From Sutcliffiella horikoshii (GTDB lineage Bacteria > Bacillota > Bacilli > Bacillales > Bacillaceae_I), in contig NZ_CP020880.1 of assembly GCF_002157855.1 (NCBI RefSeq), positions 2,294,001-2,358,000 of the forward strand: a stretch of 64,000 bases of DNA, written 5' to 3'. The position numbers and the translations under genes were made by a program. This document shows positions 15,747-24,536 of this stretch, piece after piece; positions within the stretch are counted from its first letter, which is position 1; every line of letters begins with the position of its first letter. The notes below the pieces were generated by a model. It made no database searches. It worked only from the letters and a program-made list of their open reading frames with translations, and was not told the DNA's origin.

Positions 15747-16088
15747 TTAAAATGGCTCCCGGCTGATTTGCAATGCCACAGCCAGTTTCCCTTCAGGATT
15801 TAAGCCAGCCAATAGCAGTCGATCTTTATCATCCACTTCATAATGTGTAACACCTTCTGCATAGACCCAGCCGTGTTGAAGCTTCAGTCCAATTCTATAA
15901 GGTCCGTTTCCAACTATTTTAGCACGCTCATAGTTCAATGGGACATTGCGTATGAATGCACCCACTGCTTGACCAGTATTGTGGTGGCCGGCATAGGCCC
16001 CGTTAGTCGTTTCCAAATGAACGAATACTTCCACATTTATCTGTTTGTCTAATTCGGCTTGCACATGTTTTTGGTCAATAATCTTCAT
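15747..16088 (-). CDS. yojF: YojF family protein (DUF1806)
   Basis: A 113-residue protein matching YojF (KIIDQKHVQAELDKQINV at the start, GAYAGHHNTGQAVGAFIRN in the middle). Its function is unknown, but it is nearly always beside bshB2 (yojG), so a role in bacillithiol chemistry is likely. It is 18 bp upstream of bshB2 with a GGAGG ribosome site. Confidence 0.85.
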   Translation of the reverse strand: MKIIDQKHVQAELDKQINVEVFVHLETTNGAYAGHHNTGQAVGAFIRNVPLNYERAKIVGNGPYRIGLKLQHGWVYAEGVTHYEVDDKDRLLLAGLNPEGKLAVALQISREPF

Positions 16089-16182
16089 TCTGTTCCTCCA
16101 AAGGTATGTACAGATTTTATTTCTAACTTCAGTTTAATATATGAAGCAATGGAAAGAAAATGGTTTGCTCATTTATTAACAC

Positions 16183-16216
16183 GAAAGCGGAGTGAAAATT
16201 ATCTCACTCCGCTTTC
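16183..16216 (-). terminator. Hairpin terminator of the esterase gene
   Basis: A perfect 13-bp stem (GAAAGCGGAGTGA with its complement) lies directly after the stop codon at 16219. The T tract is poor, so it may also protect the mRNA end. Confidence 0.65.
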
Positions 16217-16218
16217 TT

Positions 16219-16815
16219 TCAGAAGGAATCATACCACTTTCTGGATGCTTGGATTTCTGAGTGTGTTAATTGATGTCCTTGATATTCCCAGTGAACCTCG
16301 ACAGTTGATCCCGCTTCTTCTAGCAACTTGCTTAGTTCTTCCGTTTCTGCTGCAGGACAGATCGGATCATTTTTTCCAGCCCCGATAAATACAGGAGTTT
16401 TGCTTAAGTCTGGAAGTTCAAGTCCTCTTCTTGGAACCATTGGATGATATAACACAGCAGCCTTTAGCGTGTTTTTGTAATGGAAAAGCAGGCTGCCGGC
16501 AATATTGGCACCATTGGAATAGCCAACAGCTATGACATTAGTTCGATCAAATTCATACTTTTCCGCTGCTTCATCTAAAAATTCATGAAGTTCTTTTGTA
16601 CGAAAGATCAAATCTTCTTCGTCAAACACCCCTTCTGACAAACGCCTAAAGAAACGCGGCATGCCATTTTCGGATACATTACCTCTTACACTTAGTACAG
16701 ATGCTTGAGGATCAATCATATCCGCTAGGGGAAGAAGGTCCTGCTCCGTTCCTCCTGTTCCATGCAACAAAAGTAACACTCGGTTATTGGTCCCTTTTTT
16801 AAATATATGTTTCAT
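16219..16815 (-). CDS. Alpha/beta hydrolase, MhqD-like carboxylesterase
   Basis: A 198-residue small serine hydrolase of the phospholipase/carboxylesterase type. It has the LLLLHGTGGTEQDL oxyanion segment, nucleophile elbow VGYSNGANIAG (Ser about residue 100), acid in GAGKNDPIC, and histidine in YQGHQLTHSE. It resembles B. subtilis MhqD (YodD), a hydrolase linked to quinone stress. The catechol/hydroquinone dioxygenase partner seen with MhqD is absent here, so the assignment is by family only. A GGAGGAG ribosome site precedes ATG 16815. Confidence 0.8.
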   Translation of the reverse strand: MKHIFKKGTNNRVLLLLHGTGGTEQDLLPLADMIDPQASVLSVRGNVSENGMPRFFRRLSEGVFDEEDLIFRTKELHEFLDEAAEKYEFDRTNVIAVGYSNGANIAGSLLFHYKNTLKAAVLYHPMVPRRGLELPDLSKTPVFIGAGKNDPICPAAETEELSKLLEEAGSTVEVHWEYQGHQLTHSEIQASRKWYDSF

Positions 16816-16962
16816 AATCAGCCACTCCTCCTCTGATATATCTTGAATTCGAGATTAATTTAGTATAGTAAAAAAACGGGTGAACGTCAAACAATTGGTT
16901 CTAACATATTCCGCTAAAGGAGAATAGTTTAAAGTAAGAAAAGTCTTTCTGGAGGGATTACT

Positions 16963-17466
16963 ATGCTACCTTGGAACAAGATGTTTCCATTTCCAAAGGA
17001 TTACATGAAGCAGGATATATTTAAGCAAACAGATGTGGAAAACTGGATGTCAAAAGCAATGCAAGGAAAATTGCCACCAAATACACAAACATTTGGTTCC
17101 ACCGATTTTTTTGCACAGTCTTTCGATTTACTAAGATCTGCTCAAGCAAAAAAGACCAAAAAGAAGAAACCTGGATTTGAGGCAAAAGTATTTGAAACCC
17201 ACGAAGAAGTATTTGTTCGATTTTCCGTTGCATCTGAAGATCAGCTCTCCCAGATTAAAACATCTCATAATACGACTACATTATTTATTGATAATATACC
17301 CTCTCACGGGGCCAAACAGACCATTCCTCTACCATGCATGGTCAAAGGGAATAGCTCCAAGGCAAAATATCAAGATGGAATTGTGGAAATAAGAATACCA
17401 AAAGAAACAATAGTCCCTATTACCAAGGTACCAATAGAAATTATTAAAACAATACCGAAAAAATAG
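16963..17466 (+). CDS. Hsp20/alpha-crystallin-like spore protein (GerT/CotM-like)
   Basis: A 167-residue protein. The C-terminal half (about residues 70-155) has the beta-sandwich rhythm of Hsp20 proteins: FEAKVFETHEEVFVRFSVAS, an SIKTSHNTTTLFI-like strand and DGIVEIRIPKE, the usual end of the domain. The basic linker KKTKKKKP precedes it. Short divergent Hsp20 proteins of this kind in Bacillus include CotM, CotP and GerT, which act in spore coat or germination. No normal chaperone tail is seen. GGAGGG precedes ATG 16963. Confidence 0.6.
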   Translation: MLPWNKMFPFPKDYMKQDIFKQTDVENWMSKAMQGKLPPNTQTFGSTDFFAQSFDLLRSAQAKKTKKKKPGFEAKVFETHEEVFVRFSVASEDQLSQIKTSHNTTTLFIDNIPSHGAKQTIPLPCMVKGNSSKAKYQDGIVEIRIPKETIVPITKVPIEIIKTIPKK

Positions 17467-17471
17467 AAGGT

Positions 17472-17494
17472 GGCTCCTGGACTGTCCAGGAGCC
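17472..17494. terminator. Bidirectional terminator between convergent genes
   Basis: GGCTCCTGGA pairs perfectly with TCCAGGAGCC, followed by a T run on the plus strand about 10 bp later and by TATTTTTT on the minus strand. It serves the Hsp20-like gene and its convergent neighbour. Confidence 0.7.
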
Positions 17495-17507
17495 TCCCAA
17501 CCATTTT

Positions 17508-18635
17508 TTATAGCTGCTGAATCAAGTTGTCTAAATCCACTGTCCACGGCTCTTCAATAGAACCTCTGTAAAGTTGAAAAGTGACTTGCCTTGATTCTGT
17601 ACCTGTTTTATCCCGATGGATATATAGTTTGACGGTGATTGGATAATATAGCTTTGTGTCATAATCACGGTCGGTAGGCAAGTCAGAAAGCCTTTTAACA
17701 AGATCAATTTCTTCTAGAAACTTCACTTTTTCCTTCAACAAGACTCTATTTTTATCATCTAGAACGGACGCAAGAATAAACCAGTCATGTTGATGGATGG
17801 ATAAAACAGTAGCATCCACAATTTCAGCAGGTGACAGCTTTTCTGTATGATCTAACCACTCACCTGCAGCCTTTTTAATCATAATGGAGTGTGCATGATC
17901 CATTTTACGTGATTTATGGGTGATGCTATCCTGGAAGTGTATACAGAAATGACCTGGAAAGCCGTTCTGCAAGGCACCTTTACCGTGAGGCATTCCATGC
18001 ATAGAGGCAGCATATTTATGGTCTTGAGATAGAATGAGAATGGCCCTGCGATCCCAACTCCATGTTCCTCTGTAAATTTCTTTCATTATTTTCGTATCTT
18101 CGTTTGTTAAAGGCTGTACATCTGCATGATAGGAGCCTGCTCTTCTTTGAACTTCGAAGGTTCTCCCTGTATCCAAATCCAATACGGTGAAGCTGCTATA
18201 TCGAGGCAATGCGCTATTTGCTTCATTCCATGTAATCAGATCTCCATAATGAATTTTATATAGCTTTTTCATGTCTTTTGTTAATTGATGAACTGCTTTA
18301 TCTGGCAGTTCCAAAATTGCCTTGTTGTTTTTTAAATCATATATGTTCATTTGGTGATCAATTGCATATTTGTTATTTTTATCAATATCAATGTACACGT
18401 CTGTTGGGGGTACGGGATAGTTAATTTCTACCCACTTTCCATTTTTAATTGCTTTAATGACTGTTTTAGGAGCTCGCATGTCGGATATATACTCAGAGTC
18501 AAGCGAAGTTTGTGCATAATACCGCCCCGTCCCCACCCTTTCACCAAAAGCCGCAACATTTTCAGGGATACTCATATAAAGTAAATACATACTAATGACA
18601 GCTATTATTAATACAAAAGGATAAAACCTTTTCAA
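17508..18635 (-). CDS. Secreted or membrane-anchored protein of unknown function with HGMPHG/HFCIHF motifs
   Basis: About 375 residues starting at TTG 18635 (AGGAGG seven bases upstream; ATG 18641 is too close to it). One N-terminal membrane segment (FYPFVLIIAVISMYLLYMS) anchors a long extracytoplasmic region. I recognise the strongly conserved core ADVQPLTNEDTKIMKEIY, WSWDRRAI, AASMHGMPHGKGAL, FPGHFCIHF and HKSRKMDHAHS from uncharacterised secreted proteins of Bacillales and Clostridia. The clustered His and single Cys suggest an enzyme site, perhaps like an L,D-transpeptidase-type cysteine site, but this is speculation. It is convergent with the Hsp20-like gene and divergent from the ZIP gene. 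Confidence 0.65.
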   Translation of the reverse strand: MKRFYPFVLIIAVISMYLLYMSIPENVAAFGERVGTGRYYAQTSLDSEYISDMRAPKTVIKAIKNGKWVEINYPVPPTDVYIDIDKNNKYAIDHQMNIYDLKNNKAILELPDKAVHQLTKDMKKLYKIHYGDLITWNEANSALPRYSSFTVLDLDTGRTFEVQRRAGSYHADVQPLTNEDTKIMKEIYRGTWSWDRRAILILSQDHKYAASMHGMPHGKGALQNGFPGHFCIHFQDSITHKSRKMDHAHSIMIKKAAGEWLDHTEKLSPAEIVDATVLSIHQHDWFILASVLDDKNRVLLKEKVKFLEEIDLVKRLSDLPTDRDYDTKLYYPITVKLYIHRDKTGTESRQVTFQLYRGSIEEPWTVDLDNLIQQL

Positions 18636-18762
18636 ATTCATTCCTCCTAACAATTGAAACAAGTACCTTTATATTTTGTCAAAAACACGTTTAAAGTATG
18701 TTGTATTTTTTTTCGTACACATTAGTACTATAAGAATTTCAATGATAAGTCAGGTGAGAATT

Positions 18763-19494
18763 ATGACAGGCGCTTTGTTATGGGGAGCAGTTGCAGGCGG
18801 AGCTTTAATACTTGGAGCGTTAGTTGGATTATATATTCCAATCCCTCGAAAACTAACTGGATTTATTATGGCCTTTGGGACTGGCGTACTCATTGGAGCT
18901 GCATCATTTGAGCTAATGGGGAAAGTGGAAGTGGAAACAGGATACAGCTATGTCATTTTTGGATTTCTAATAGGTGCTGCATTGTTTATTCTTTTAGAGA
19001 TGGTGATTATTAAAAAAGGCGGAAAAGAACGCAAACGTTCAAAGGAAAAAAGCGAAGGACATTCTGGCATGGCTATTTTTATCGGTTCTATCATGGACTC
19101 CATTCCAGAATCTGTCATTATCGGGGTATGCTTGATAAAATCCAATACGGTTAGCTGGGTTATTGTCCTTGCGATTTTTATTAGTAATATTCCAGAAGCT
19201 TTGTCAAGTTCTGTAGGTCTAAGGAAAGATGGTTACTCTAGAAAAAAAATACTGTTTCTTTGGACCATCGTGTTTATTTTAACCACATTGAGTTCTGTAT
19301 TCGGTTTTGTAGTTTTTAAAGAGTTAAATGAACTCTACATTTATCTTGTTAGTGGACTTGCAGCAGGCGGAATTATTGCGATGGTCGCTTCCACCATGAT
19401 GCCTGAAGCCTTTGAAGAAGGCGGACCCATCGTAGGCCTCCTATCAGCTCTTGGCCTCCTCTGTTCTTACGTCCTCTCAAGCGGGATACTTTAA
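18763..19494 (+). CDS. ZIP family metal transporter-like membrane protein
   Basis: A 243-residue protein with about eight hydrophobic helices and a short charged loop (KKGGKERKRSKEKSEGHS) after the third, as in ZIP transporters. The two signature helices are present but altered: MDSIPESVIIG replaces HNxPEG-type helix IV and SNIPEALSSSVGLRK replaces HExPH-type helix V, so the usual metal-binding histidines are missing. It may have other selectivity. CAGGTGAG precedes ATG 18763, which is preferred over an upstream ATG at 18676. Confidence 0.72.
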   Translation: MTGALLWGAVAGGALILGALVGLYIPIPRKLTGFIMAFGTGVLIGAASFELMGKVEVETGYSYVIFGFLIGAALFILLEMVIIKKGGKERKRSKEKSEGHSGMAIFIGSIMDSIPESVIIGVCLIKSNTVSWVIVLAIFISNIPEALSSSVGLRKDGYSRKKILFLWTIVFILTTLSSVFGFVVFKELNELYIYLVSGLAAGGIIAMVASTMMPEAFEEGGPIVGLLSALGLLCSYVLSSGIL

Positions 19495-19525
19495 AAAACC
19501 TCAACCAAATTAAATGGTTGAGGTT
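19493..19525. terminator. Bidirectional terminator (ZIP-like gene / yodJ)
   Basis: CCTCAACCA pairs with TGGTTGAGG. On the minus strand the hairpin is followed by TTTTTTAAAG, on the plus strand only by a weak TTC run. Confidence 0.75.
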
Positions 19526-19575
19526 CAAGGTTGATGAAATATTTGCTGGAACCTAGATCAGCCGTAAACGCTGAT

Positions 19576-20430
19576 TTATTGTTTTATCGCACGGTCAAAG
19601 AATTCTTCTAAGGTTAGATCATGTTCATCCATATAAGCTGCTACCTCTTTGCCAACATAACGAAGATGCCAAGGCTCATATTGATAACCTGTAATAACTT
19701 CCCCATCCTTTGGGTATCGGATAATGAACCCATGCTCACTTGCATGCTCTTTCACCCATTTCCCTTCAGGTGTTTCGCCAAATTCCTCTGTTAAGTCTAG
19801 CGCTGCAGACCTGCTTGAAATGTCCATAGCCAAACCTGTTTGGTGTTCACTATGTCCTGGTATCGCAGAAACAGCATTGGTTTTTTCTTTTCCCCACTTT
19901 TTCAAGTAAGTATTATAAATTCCATACTGCGTTTCATAGGAACGATAACCAGATACTGCGAAAATTTCTACATTCTCAGCTTCTGCTGCAGCAAAAAGCT
20001 CTTCCAATGCACGTGCCGCTGCTTCCCTAAGGTATTTTTTCTCATAGTCACCTTCAAAAGAAAAAGGAACATCTGGAATAGTCAAATCACTTGGAACATA
20101 ATCAGTTGGCAAGGACTGATTTTTATTTACCAGCACTAATAGGTTATCCGTGTTTTCAATCACCTTTTCCTCATTCAACACGGTGAAAAACGGTTCTTCC
20201 AAGACGTACTGGTTCTCATTTGTTTCAGGCGGTGCTTCGGTCTGTGGGGTTTCTTCCGGTTGTTCTTCTTCCTCCACCGGTTCTTCTTCAACAGGTGTCT
20301 CCTCTACAACCTCTTCTGCCGTATCATTGGTAAAATACTCCCAGAACTTCCAGTTAACTTCGTCCAATTGATTGGAACATCCTGTTAACAATAGTAATAT
20401 CACCAGGACAGAAAAATGTTTCTTTTTCAT
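19576..20430 (-). CDS. yodJ: M15 D-Ala-D-Ala / L,D-carboxypeptidase lipoprotein (YodJ, LdcB/VanY family)
   Basis: A 284-residue exported peptidoglycan carboxypeptidase. It has a lipobox (ILLLLTGC), an acidic Glu/Pro-rich linker (about residues 38-70) and a zinc peptidase domain with SGYRSYETQ, the zinc site PGHSEHQTGLAMDI and the third ligand in YEPWHLRYVG. It trims stem peptides at the outer membrane face. B. subtilis YodJ is next to deoD, the same order as here. AAAGGTG precedes the ATG. Confidence 0.9.
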   Translation of the reverse strand: MKKKHFSVLVILLLLTGCSNQLDEVNWKFWEYFTNDTAEEVVEETPVEEEPVEEEEQPEETPQTEAPPETNENQYVLEEPFFTVLNEEKVIENTDNLLVLVNKNQSLPTDYVPSDLTIPDVPFSFEGDYEKKYLREAAARALEELFAAAEAENVEIFAVSGYRSYETQYGIYNTYLKKWGKEKTNAVSAIPGHSEHQTGLAMDISSRSAALDLTEEFGETPEGKWVKEHASEHGFIIRYPKDGEVITGYQYEPWHLRYVGKEVAAYMDEHDLTLEEFFDRAIKQ

Positions 20431-20608
20431 AAAATAATCACCTTTTTACTATTCTAATATAATCATTATGAGTTGGTTGGTTCTAGCAATAAAAGTTTCA
20501 CTCATGTGAAACATACTTAAACAGTGTACCATTAATCCATAACGCCGTAAAAAGATATTACTGATAAAATAGAAGATAAGAAAAAAGTCACTAGACTACA
20601 TCATGCGA

Positions 20609-21016
20609 TTATTCAGCGTCTTTCATCACCTTAATATAGATTTTTCTATGACGCGGTCCATCAAATTCACAGAAAAAAATACTTTGCCAAGTACCAAGAA
20701 CAAGCTCTCCGTTTTGGATGATTACCTGCTGGGAGTTCCCAAGCGTCATTGCTTTCAGGTGAGCTGCAGTATTTCCTTCCATATGCCGGTATTTAGGATG
20801 TTCCCATGGATATACTTCATCCAGTCGCATCACAACGTCCTTTACAACATCTGGATCTGCATTCTCATTAATAGTAATTCCTGCAGTTGTATGCGGACAA
20901 TATACCATTACATGCCCTTCTTTTACCCCTGATTTTTGAACCAAACTCTCCACCTTAGCCGTGATATCTTGCCACTCATCCCTCTTATGTGTTTGTAGAT
21001 TTAAAGTGTGCATCAT
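20609..21016 (-). CDS. YjbQ family protein (UPF0047, secondary thiamine-phosphate synthase type)
   Basis: A 135-residue YjbQ/UPF0047 protein. It shows VMVYCPHTTAGITINENADP with conserved Cys and His, HMEGNTAAHLKAM, and the C-terminal GTWQSIFFCEFDGPRHR. Family members have weak thiamine-phosphate synthase activity and an unclear main role. It is monocistronic, preceded by AAAGGATG. Confidence 0.85.
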   Translation of the reverse strand: MMHTLNLQTHKRDEWQDITAKVESLVQKSGVKEGHVMVYCPHTTAGITINENADPDVVKDVVMRLDEVYPWEHPKYRHMEGNTAAHLKAMTLGNSQQVIIQNGELVLGTWQSIFFCEFDGPRHRKIYIKVMKDAE

Positions 21017-21092
21017 AAAGTATCATCCTTTATCATATTTTGAATAATCGAGCAAAGCCGCTCGGTTCACTATACATAATTACCTTAGCTGA

Positions 21093-21233
21093 TTGGTTAA
21101 ATCGCTGTTCCTTTCCGCAAATGGCTGCGCTTTCCACGGGGCGACCTTGAGCCTCCTCGGCAAGCCTGCGGGGTCTCAACATTGCCGCTACTTCCCCGTA
21201 GGAGTCTCCGCCATTTGCTCCAATACACAGCTA
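21093..21233 (+). repeat. Dispersed repeat, half 1 of an inverted pair (copy 1)
   Basis: About 140 bp with the recurring blocks GCTGTTCCTTTCCGCAAATGG, TTGAGCCTCCTCG and GGAGTCTCCGCCATTTGCTCC. Closely related copies lie at 25775-25904 and 39277-39408. It is homologous to the reverse complement of the type found at 21318-21381, which lies 85 bp away, so the two form an inverted pair. The gap 21017-21444 holds only this pair and the deoD terminator. Confidence 0.8.
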
Positions 21234-21317
21234 TAAAGTATGTAAATATACGTTATTGGTTTTTCAGTAAGTTTTAAGTTAGATAGCTTTTTTACTAAGG
21301 TGAATGGAGTCACCCTG

Positions 21318-21381
21318 TTGATTGGAGTGGAAGGCGCGCAGTCGCCCGCAGGCAAGCGAAGCGCCTGGAACGGAAATCAAC
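21318..21381 (-). repeat. Dispersed repeat, half 2 (internally deleted copy 1)
   Basis: A 64-bp form running from TTGATTGGAGTGGAAGGCGC to GCGCCTGGAACGGAAATCAAC. It lacks the middle of the full copies at 25990 and 39492 and is nearly identical to the solo copy at 57460-57523. It lies 24 bp beyond the deoD terminator. Confidence 0.8.
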
Positions 21382-21404
21382 TGATTTAATCTTTTCTAAA
21401 TTTA

Positions 21405-21436
21405 TAAAAAAGCCCTTGAGTGAATTCCCAAGGGCT
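21405..21436 (-). terminator. Rho-independent terminator of deoD
   Basis: On the minus strand AGCCCTTG pairs with CAAGGGCT and is followed by TTTTTTATAAATT. Confidence 0.85.
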
Positions 21437-21444
21437 AGTGTGTT

Positions 21445-22149
21445 TTATTTTTTTATTACAGCTTCCAATGCCACTTCCATCATGTCGCTGAATGTAGATT
21501 GGCGTTCTTCGGATGTTGTTTCTTCTCCAGTAAGGATATGGTCGCTTACTGTTAGAACAGATAATGCATTTCGGCCATATTTTGCAGCCAAAGTATAAAG
21601 CGCTGCGGATTCCATCTCAATTGCAAGAATTCCGTACTTCGCCCATTTTTCAAGCTCGCCGTTGTCATTGTAGAACATGTCTGCCGTGAAGACATTTCCA
21701 ACTTTTAAATTCAGACCTTTTTCCACTCCAACGTCATAAGCCTTTTTGAGAAGATCGAAATTAGCAGTCGGTGCATAGTCCACTCCACCGAATGTTAAAC
21801 GGTTCATTTGTGAGTCAGTGGAAGCACTCATTGCAAGGATTACGTCACGAACCTTTACATCTTTCTGGATAGCTCCGCATGTTCCTACGCGAACTAAGTT
21901 TTGCACATTATATTCATTCATAAGTTCATTAATGTAAATGGAAATAGATGGAACTCCCATGCCAGTACCTTGAACAGAGACTCTTTCACCCTTATAAGTA
22001 CCTGTATAGCCTAACATTCCTCTTACTTCATTGTAGCAGACTGCATCCTCAAGGAATGTTTCTGCAATGTATTTTGCACGTAACGGATCTCCAGGTAGTA
22101 GGATCGTTTCGGCTATTTCACCTTGTTTTGCTCCAATATGTACACTCAT
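21445..22149 (-). CDS. deoD: Purine-nucleoside phosphorylase DeoD type
   Basis: A 234-residue hexameric phosphorylase. Motifs are [40 protein letters not shown] and [12 protein letters not shown], with [10 protein letters not shown] near the base and ribose pocket and the catalytic Asp in VSDHIL. It splits purine (deoxy)nucleosides with phosphate for salvage. AGGAGG precedes the ATG. Its place between yodJ and yodL matches B. subtilis. Confidence 0.95.
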   Translation of the reverse strand: MSVHIGAKQGEIAETILLPGDPLRAKYIAETFLEDAVCYNEVRGMLGYTGTYKGERVSVQGTGMGVPSISIYINELMNEYNVQNLVRVGTCGAIQKDVKVRDVILAMSASTDSQMNRLTFGGVDYAPTANFDLLKKAYDVGVEKGLNLKVGNVFTADMFYNDNGELEKWAKYGILAIEMESAALYTLAAKYGRNALSVLTVSDHILTGEETTSEERQSTFSDMMEVALEAVIKK

Positions 22150-22315
22150 TATGTTACCTCCTAATTGCTCTTGCCATTGTTACTTTACAACAATGACTAC
22201 TATACCATATATTACCCCTGTTTCAAAAGAATCTCTCCATAAAAAAGCGCATTCTTTTACAGTTGCAGTAGAAAATAAAAGAGAAAGAAATTCTCCTTTC
22301 AGGAAGGTGATCTAA

Positions 22316-22423
22316 TTGAAAAAGAAGCTAAAGCAAGCTGTAGAACATGCAAATGCAACGAACACAACAAAAAAGAAAACTGCTGAGCCTCACACTTCCA
22401 GACGAGATAAGCAGCAAAGCTAA
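22316..22423 (+). CDS. Small basic protein, 35 aa, unknown
   Basis: TTG start with AAGGTG about seven bases upstream; stop TAA at 22421. The peptide is rich in Lys, Gln and Thr (KKKLKQAVEHANATN, then RRDKQQS) and hydrophilic throughout. It lies just upstream of a second small basic ORF. It may be a minor spore or DNA-associated protein by composition only. Confidence 0.45.
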   Translation: MKKKLKQAVEHANATNTTKKKTAEPHTSRRDKQQS

Positions 22424-22470
22424 AATTATATAAATGGCGTCTACCATTAACTAAAAAGGAGCTGAAATAA

Positions 22471-22614
22471 ATGGGAAAGAAACACCGTAATAGAATTAAT
22501 GGGCAAAAGAAGAATAACCATATCAGTCCTGATGCAATAGAAGCGGAACATACCGCCCACAAAAAAGAGCATTCTCCTAAAGGCCGAAAAAACGGTCCTG
22601 GAAATCATATATAA
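22471..22614 (+). CDS. Small basic protein, 47 aa, unknown
   Basis: ATG start preceded by AAAAAGGAGCTG, stop at 22612, directly followed by a terminator. The sequence is very hydrophilic (MGKKHRNRINGQKKNN, then KGRKNGPGNHI), resembling small acid-soluble or spore core proteins in composition, without a family match I can name. It is probably cotranscribed with the 35-residue ORF 47 bp upstream. Confidence 0.55.
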   Translation: MGKKHRNRINGQKKNNHISPDAIEAEHTAHKKEHSPKGRKNGPGNHI

Positions 22615-22620
22615 AGACAA

Positions 22621-22646
22621 AAGGGCAAAGGTTGACCTTTGCCCTT
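22621..22646. terminator. Bidirectional terminator (small ORFs / yodL)
   Basis: AAGGGCAAAGGT pairs perfectly with ACCTTTGCCCTT across a two-base gap, between the convergent small ORF and yodL. Confidence 0.75.
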
Positions 22647-22653
22647 ACTCTAA

Positions 22654-22968
22654 TTAGCGTACTGCGACACGATTTATTTTCTTCCAGCCTCCAAATTCCA
22701 ACCGGTAATAAGTAATTCCCAAAGTACCTTCATCAATCATGATAATATCTCCAGTAGCAATAAACCGGCCTTCATAATCACGTGGAATAGAGTCTGTCAC
22801 ATTGAATTTTTTATATACCTGATCCACTATATCCTGATGACTGCTTCCTTCCATGGTTAGTCGGAAAATGGGATTGTACCCTTTTGATTCTCCATAATTA
22901 GGTGTTTGCATAATGGTCACATCATATTCCCCTGTCCCCATCTTCATCATTCTTTTAAGAGCCAACAT
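22654..22968 (-). CDS. yodL: YodL, MreB/Mbl-interacting sporulation-phase protein
   Basis: A 104-residue protein matching YodL: YDVTIMQTPNYGESKGY near the N-terminus, then RFIATGDIIMIDEG and GGWKKINRVAVR at the C-terminus. In B. subtilis YodL is made early in sporulation and affects the MreB-family cytoskeleton. It lies next to deoD as in B. subtilis. ATG 22968 is preferred (GAGGGG eight bases upstream) over GTG 22977. Confidence 0.85.
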   Translation of the reverse strand: MLALKRMMKMGTGEYDVTIMQTPNYGESKGYNPIFRLTMEGSSHQDIVDQVYKKFNVTDSIPRDYEGRFIATGDIIMIDEGTLGITYYRLEFGGWKKINRVAVR

Positions 22969-23144
22969 CCTTTTCACCCCTCAACCATTTCTATATATAC
23001 TAATTAGCAATAAGGGGTGTCGAATCCTTCATCAAATTATAAAAAGTTTTGTCGAAACGTGAAAATCTTTGCAATAAAAGCAGATGACTCGCCTGTTTAA
23101 CATGAAACCACTACAATCCTCATACGATAATGCGAGGTGATTTA

Positions 23145-24251
23145 ATGTTTGGGAAGTGGTTTACAGGAACAATATCCAAGCCGAATAATGATTTGGTAAA
23201 ATTATGGACTACTACAGAAGAAAATCAACTCAAAAAGGAATGGACAAATTCCCCCTTTAACCATTCACCTTCATTAAAAGAAAAAGATATGTTGGTCAAA
23301 ATCCGCACCAAGACTGCAAGCCTTAATCGAAACAATGTTACACGAACTCAAGCCTATTTGGATTTTTATCTTAAACACCCTGAAGTGCATTGGAGTTTCT
23401 TGGCTCACATGGTATCAAGAAATGGCGGCTGGAATATGACAGACCTGAAAGCCAGTCACATATCGACCTTGCTTTCCTACGAGAAGGCCTCCATCCTATT
23501 TCGTTTTCTTGAAAAAGCCAATCACCTCATTTTTCAAGATGCTTACCCACAACTGCTCCTTTATGAAGAAAGTAAAAAAGCCGGGAGACCTCTATTTTAT
23601 CTACTCTCCGAATTTCATGTTTCACCTTTTATGATTCCGATATGGACACTTTTTTTGAATGACAACAGCAAGAAAGAACTGCTTACCGTTTCCTTGATCA
23701 TTAATGAACAGAATTTTATAGAGTCTAACCTCCTTCAGAATGCTTATTTTCAGCAAAAAGTCTTATCTAGTTTAACCTACCAGCTTCAGGAAAAACTGGG
23801 CTTTACACTAGTGTTGTTTCCTTACCGGAAGGCTTCAAAAACTCTATTGACAGGCCTTGGAGTACAACAATTCTCCAACCTTTCCAACCGTATTGAGATA
23901 GGAAAAAAGCTTTATGTACTTCTGTTTAAGAACGCGGATGTCCTGCAGGGGGCTTTAGGTTTTAGCAAGGAGAAATCCCATACCGGTTCAAGGGAAGATT
24001 ACCTTCCTGCCGTTTTTTCATCTAAGTCTGATTCCAGTAAAATATATAGTCCGACCATAGATGCAGCTTGGGCGGATTTTGATCATCCATCCATTGTGCC
24101 TGTTGCTTGGTTCCATAATATTGAGGAGGTGTTACCGTTTTTCCATCTCCCTTCCACCCAAGAGCCGGCTGATATGGAGAAAACTCATCTTTATAATTTG
24201 ATGAAGCTTACTGGGATATCTGAGCTTCATGGGGTTTTCTTTGATAAGTAA
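23145..24251 (+). CDS. Uncharacterised protein, 368 aa
   Basis: A soluble, weakly basic protein with no signal peptide or clear membrane segment. The N-terminal part (FGKWFTGTISKPNNDLVKLW) leads into a mostly helical domain with VHWSFLAHMVSRNGGWNMTD (about residue 90) and RPLFYLLSEFHVSPFMIPIW; DUF2515-type proteins of Bacillales have this look, but I am not certain. GAGGTG precedes ATG 23145; an in-frame ATG at 23130 is less likely. It occupies the place of B. subtilis yodM between yodL and yozD but is unrelated to that phosphatase. Confidence 0.6.
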   Translation: MFGKWFTGTISKPNNDLVKLWTTTEENQLKKEWTNSPFNHSPSLKEKDMLVKIRTKTASLNRNNVTRTQAYLDFYLKHPEVHWSFLAHMVSRNGGWNMTDLKASHISTLLSYEKASILFRFLEKANHLIFQDAYPQLLLYEESKKAGRPLFYLLSEFHVSPFMIPIWTLFLNDNSKKELLTVSLIINEQNFIESNLLQNAYFQQKVLSSLTYQLQEKLGFTLVLFPYRKASKTLLTGLGVQQFSNLSNRIEIGKKLYVLLFKNADVLQGALGFSKEKSHTGSREDYLPAVFSSKSDSSKIYSPTIDAAWADFDHPSIVPVAWFHNIEEVLPFFHLPSTQEPADMEKTHLYNLMKLTGISELHGVFFDK

Positions 24252-24368
24252 AAATTATGAGGTTCCGACATAAACGGGGAGCTGCAAAAAAACTAAAAAA
24301 GCTGCCCCCAAGGCTACGATCTCGCCTAAGAAACAGCAATGCTTGTATGATTTTTTCTTTATCGATTC

Positions 24369-24536
24369 CTATTCTATCTCTTCATCAATAATGCATTTCT
24401 CTAATAAATAATCAAACATGATATCCGCCAACTCTTCTATCTCGCTTTCAGCTGGAACATACCCCCGCCTTACCAGCTCATTGTAAAAGAACTCGGCTAT
24501 TTCTTCTGTGTCAATGACCACTTCGATTTCTTTCAC
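24369..24536 (-). CDS. yozD: YozD family protein
   Basis: A 55-residue acidic protein starting with GTG 24536 (AAGGGGTG seven bases upstream). The sequence KEIEVVIDTEEIAEFFYNEL followed by RRGYVPAESEIEELADI and LLEKCIIDEEIE matches B. subtilis YozD nearly residue for residue from memory. Function unknown. Its place after yodL preserves the B. subtilis order. Confidence 0.8.
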   Translation of the reverse strand: MKEIEVVIDTEEIAEFFYNELVRRGYVPAESEIEELADIMFDYLLEKCIIDEEIE

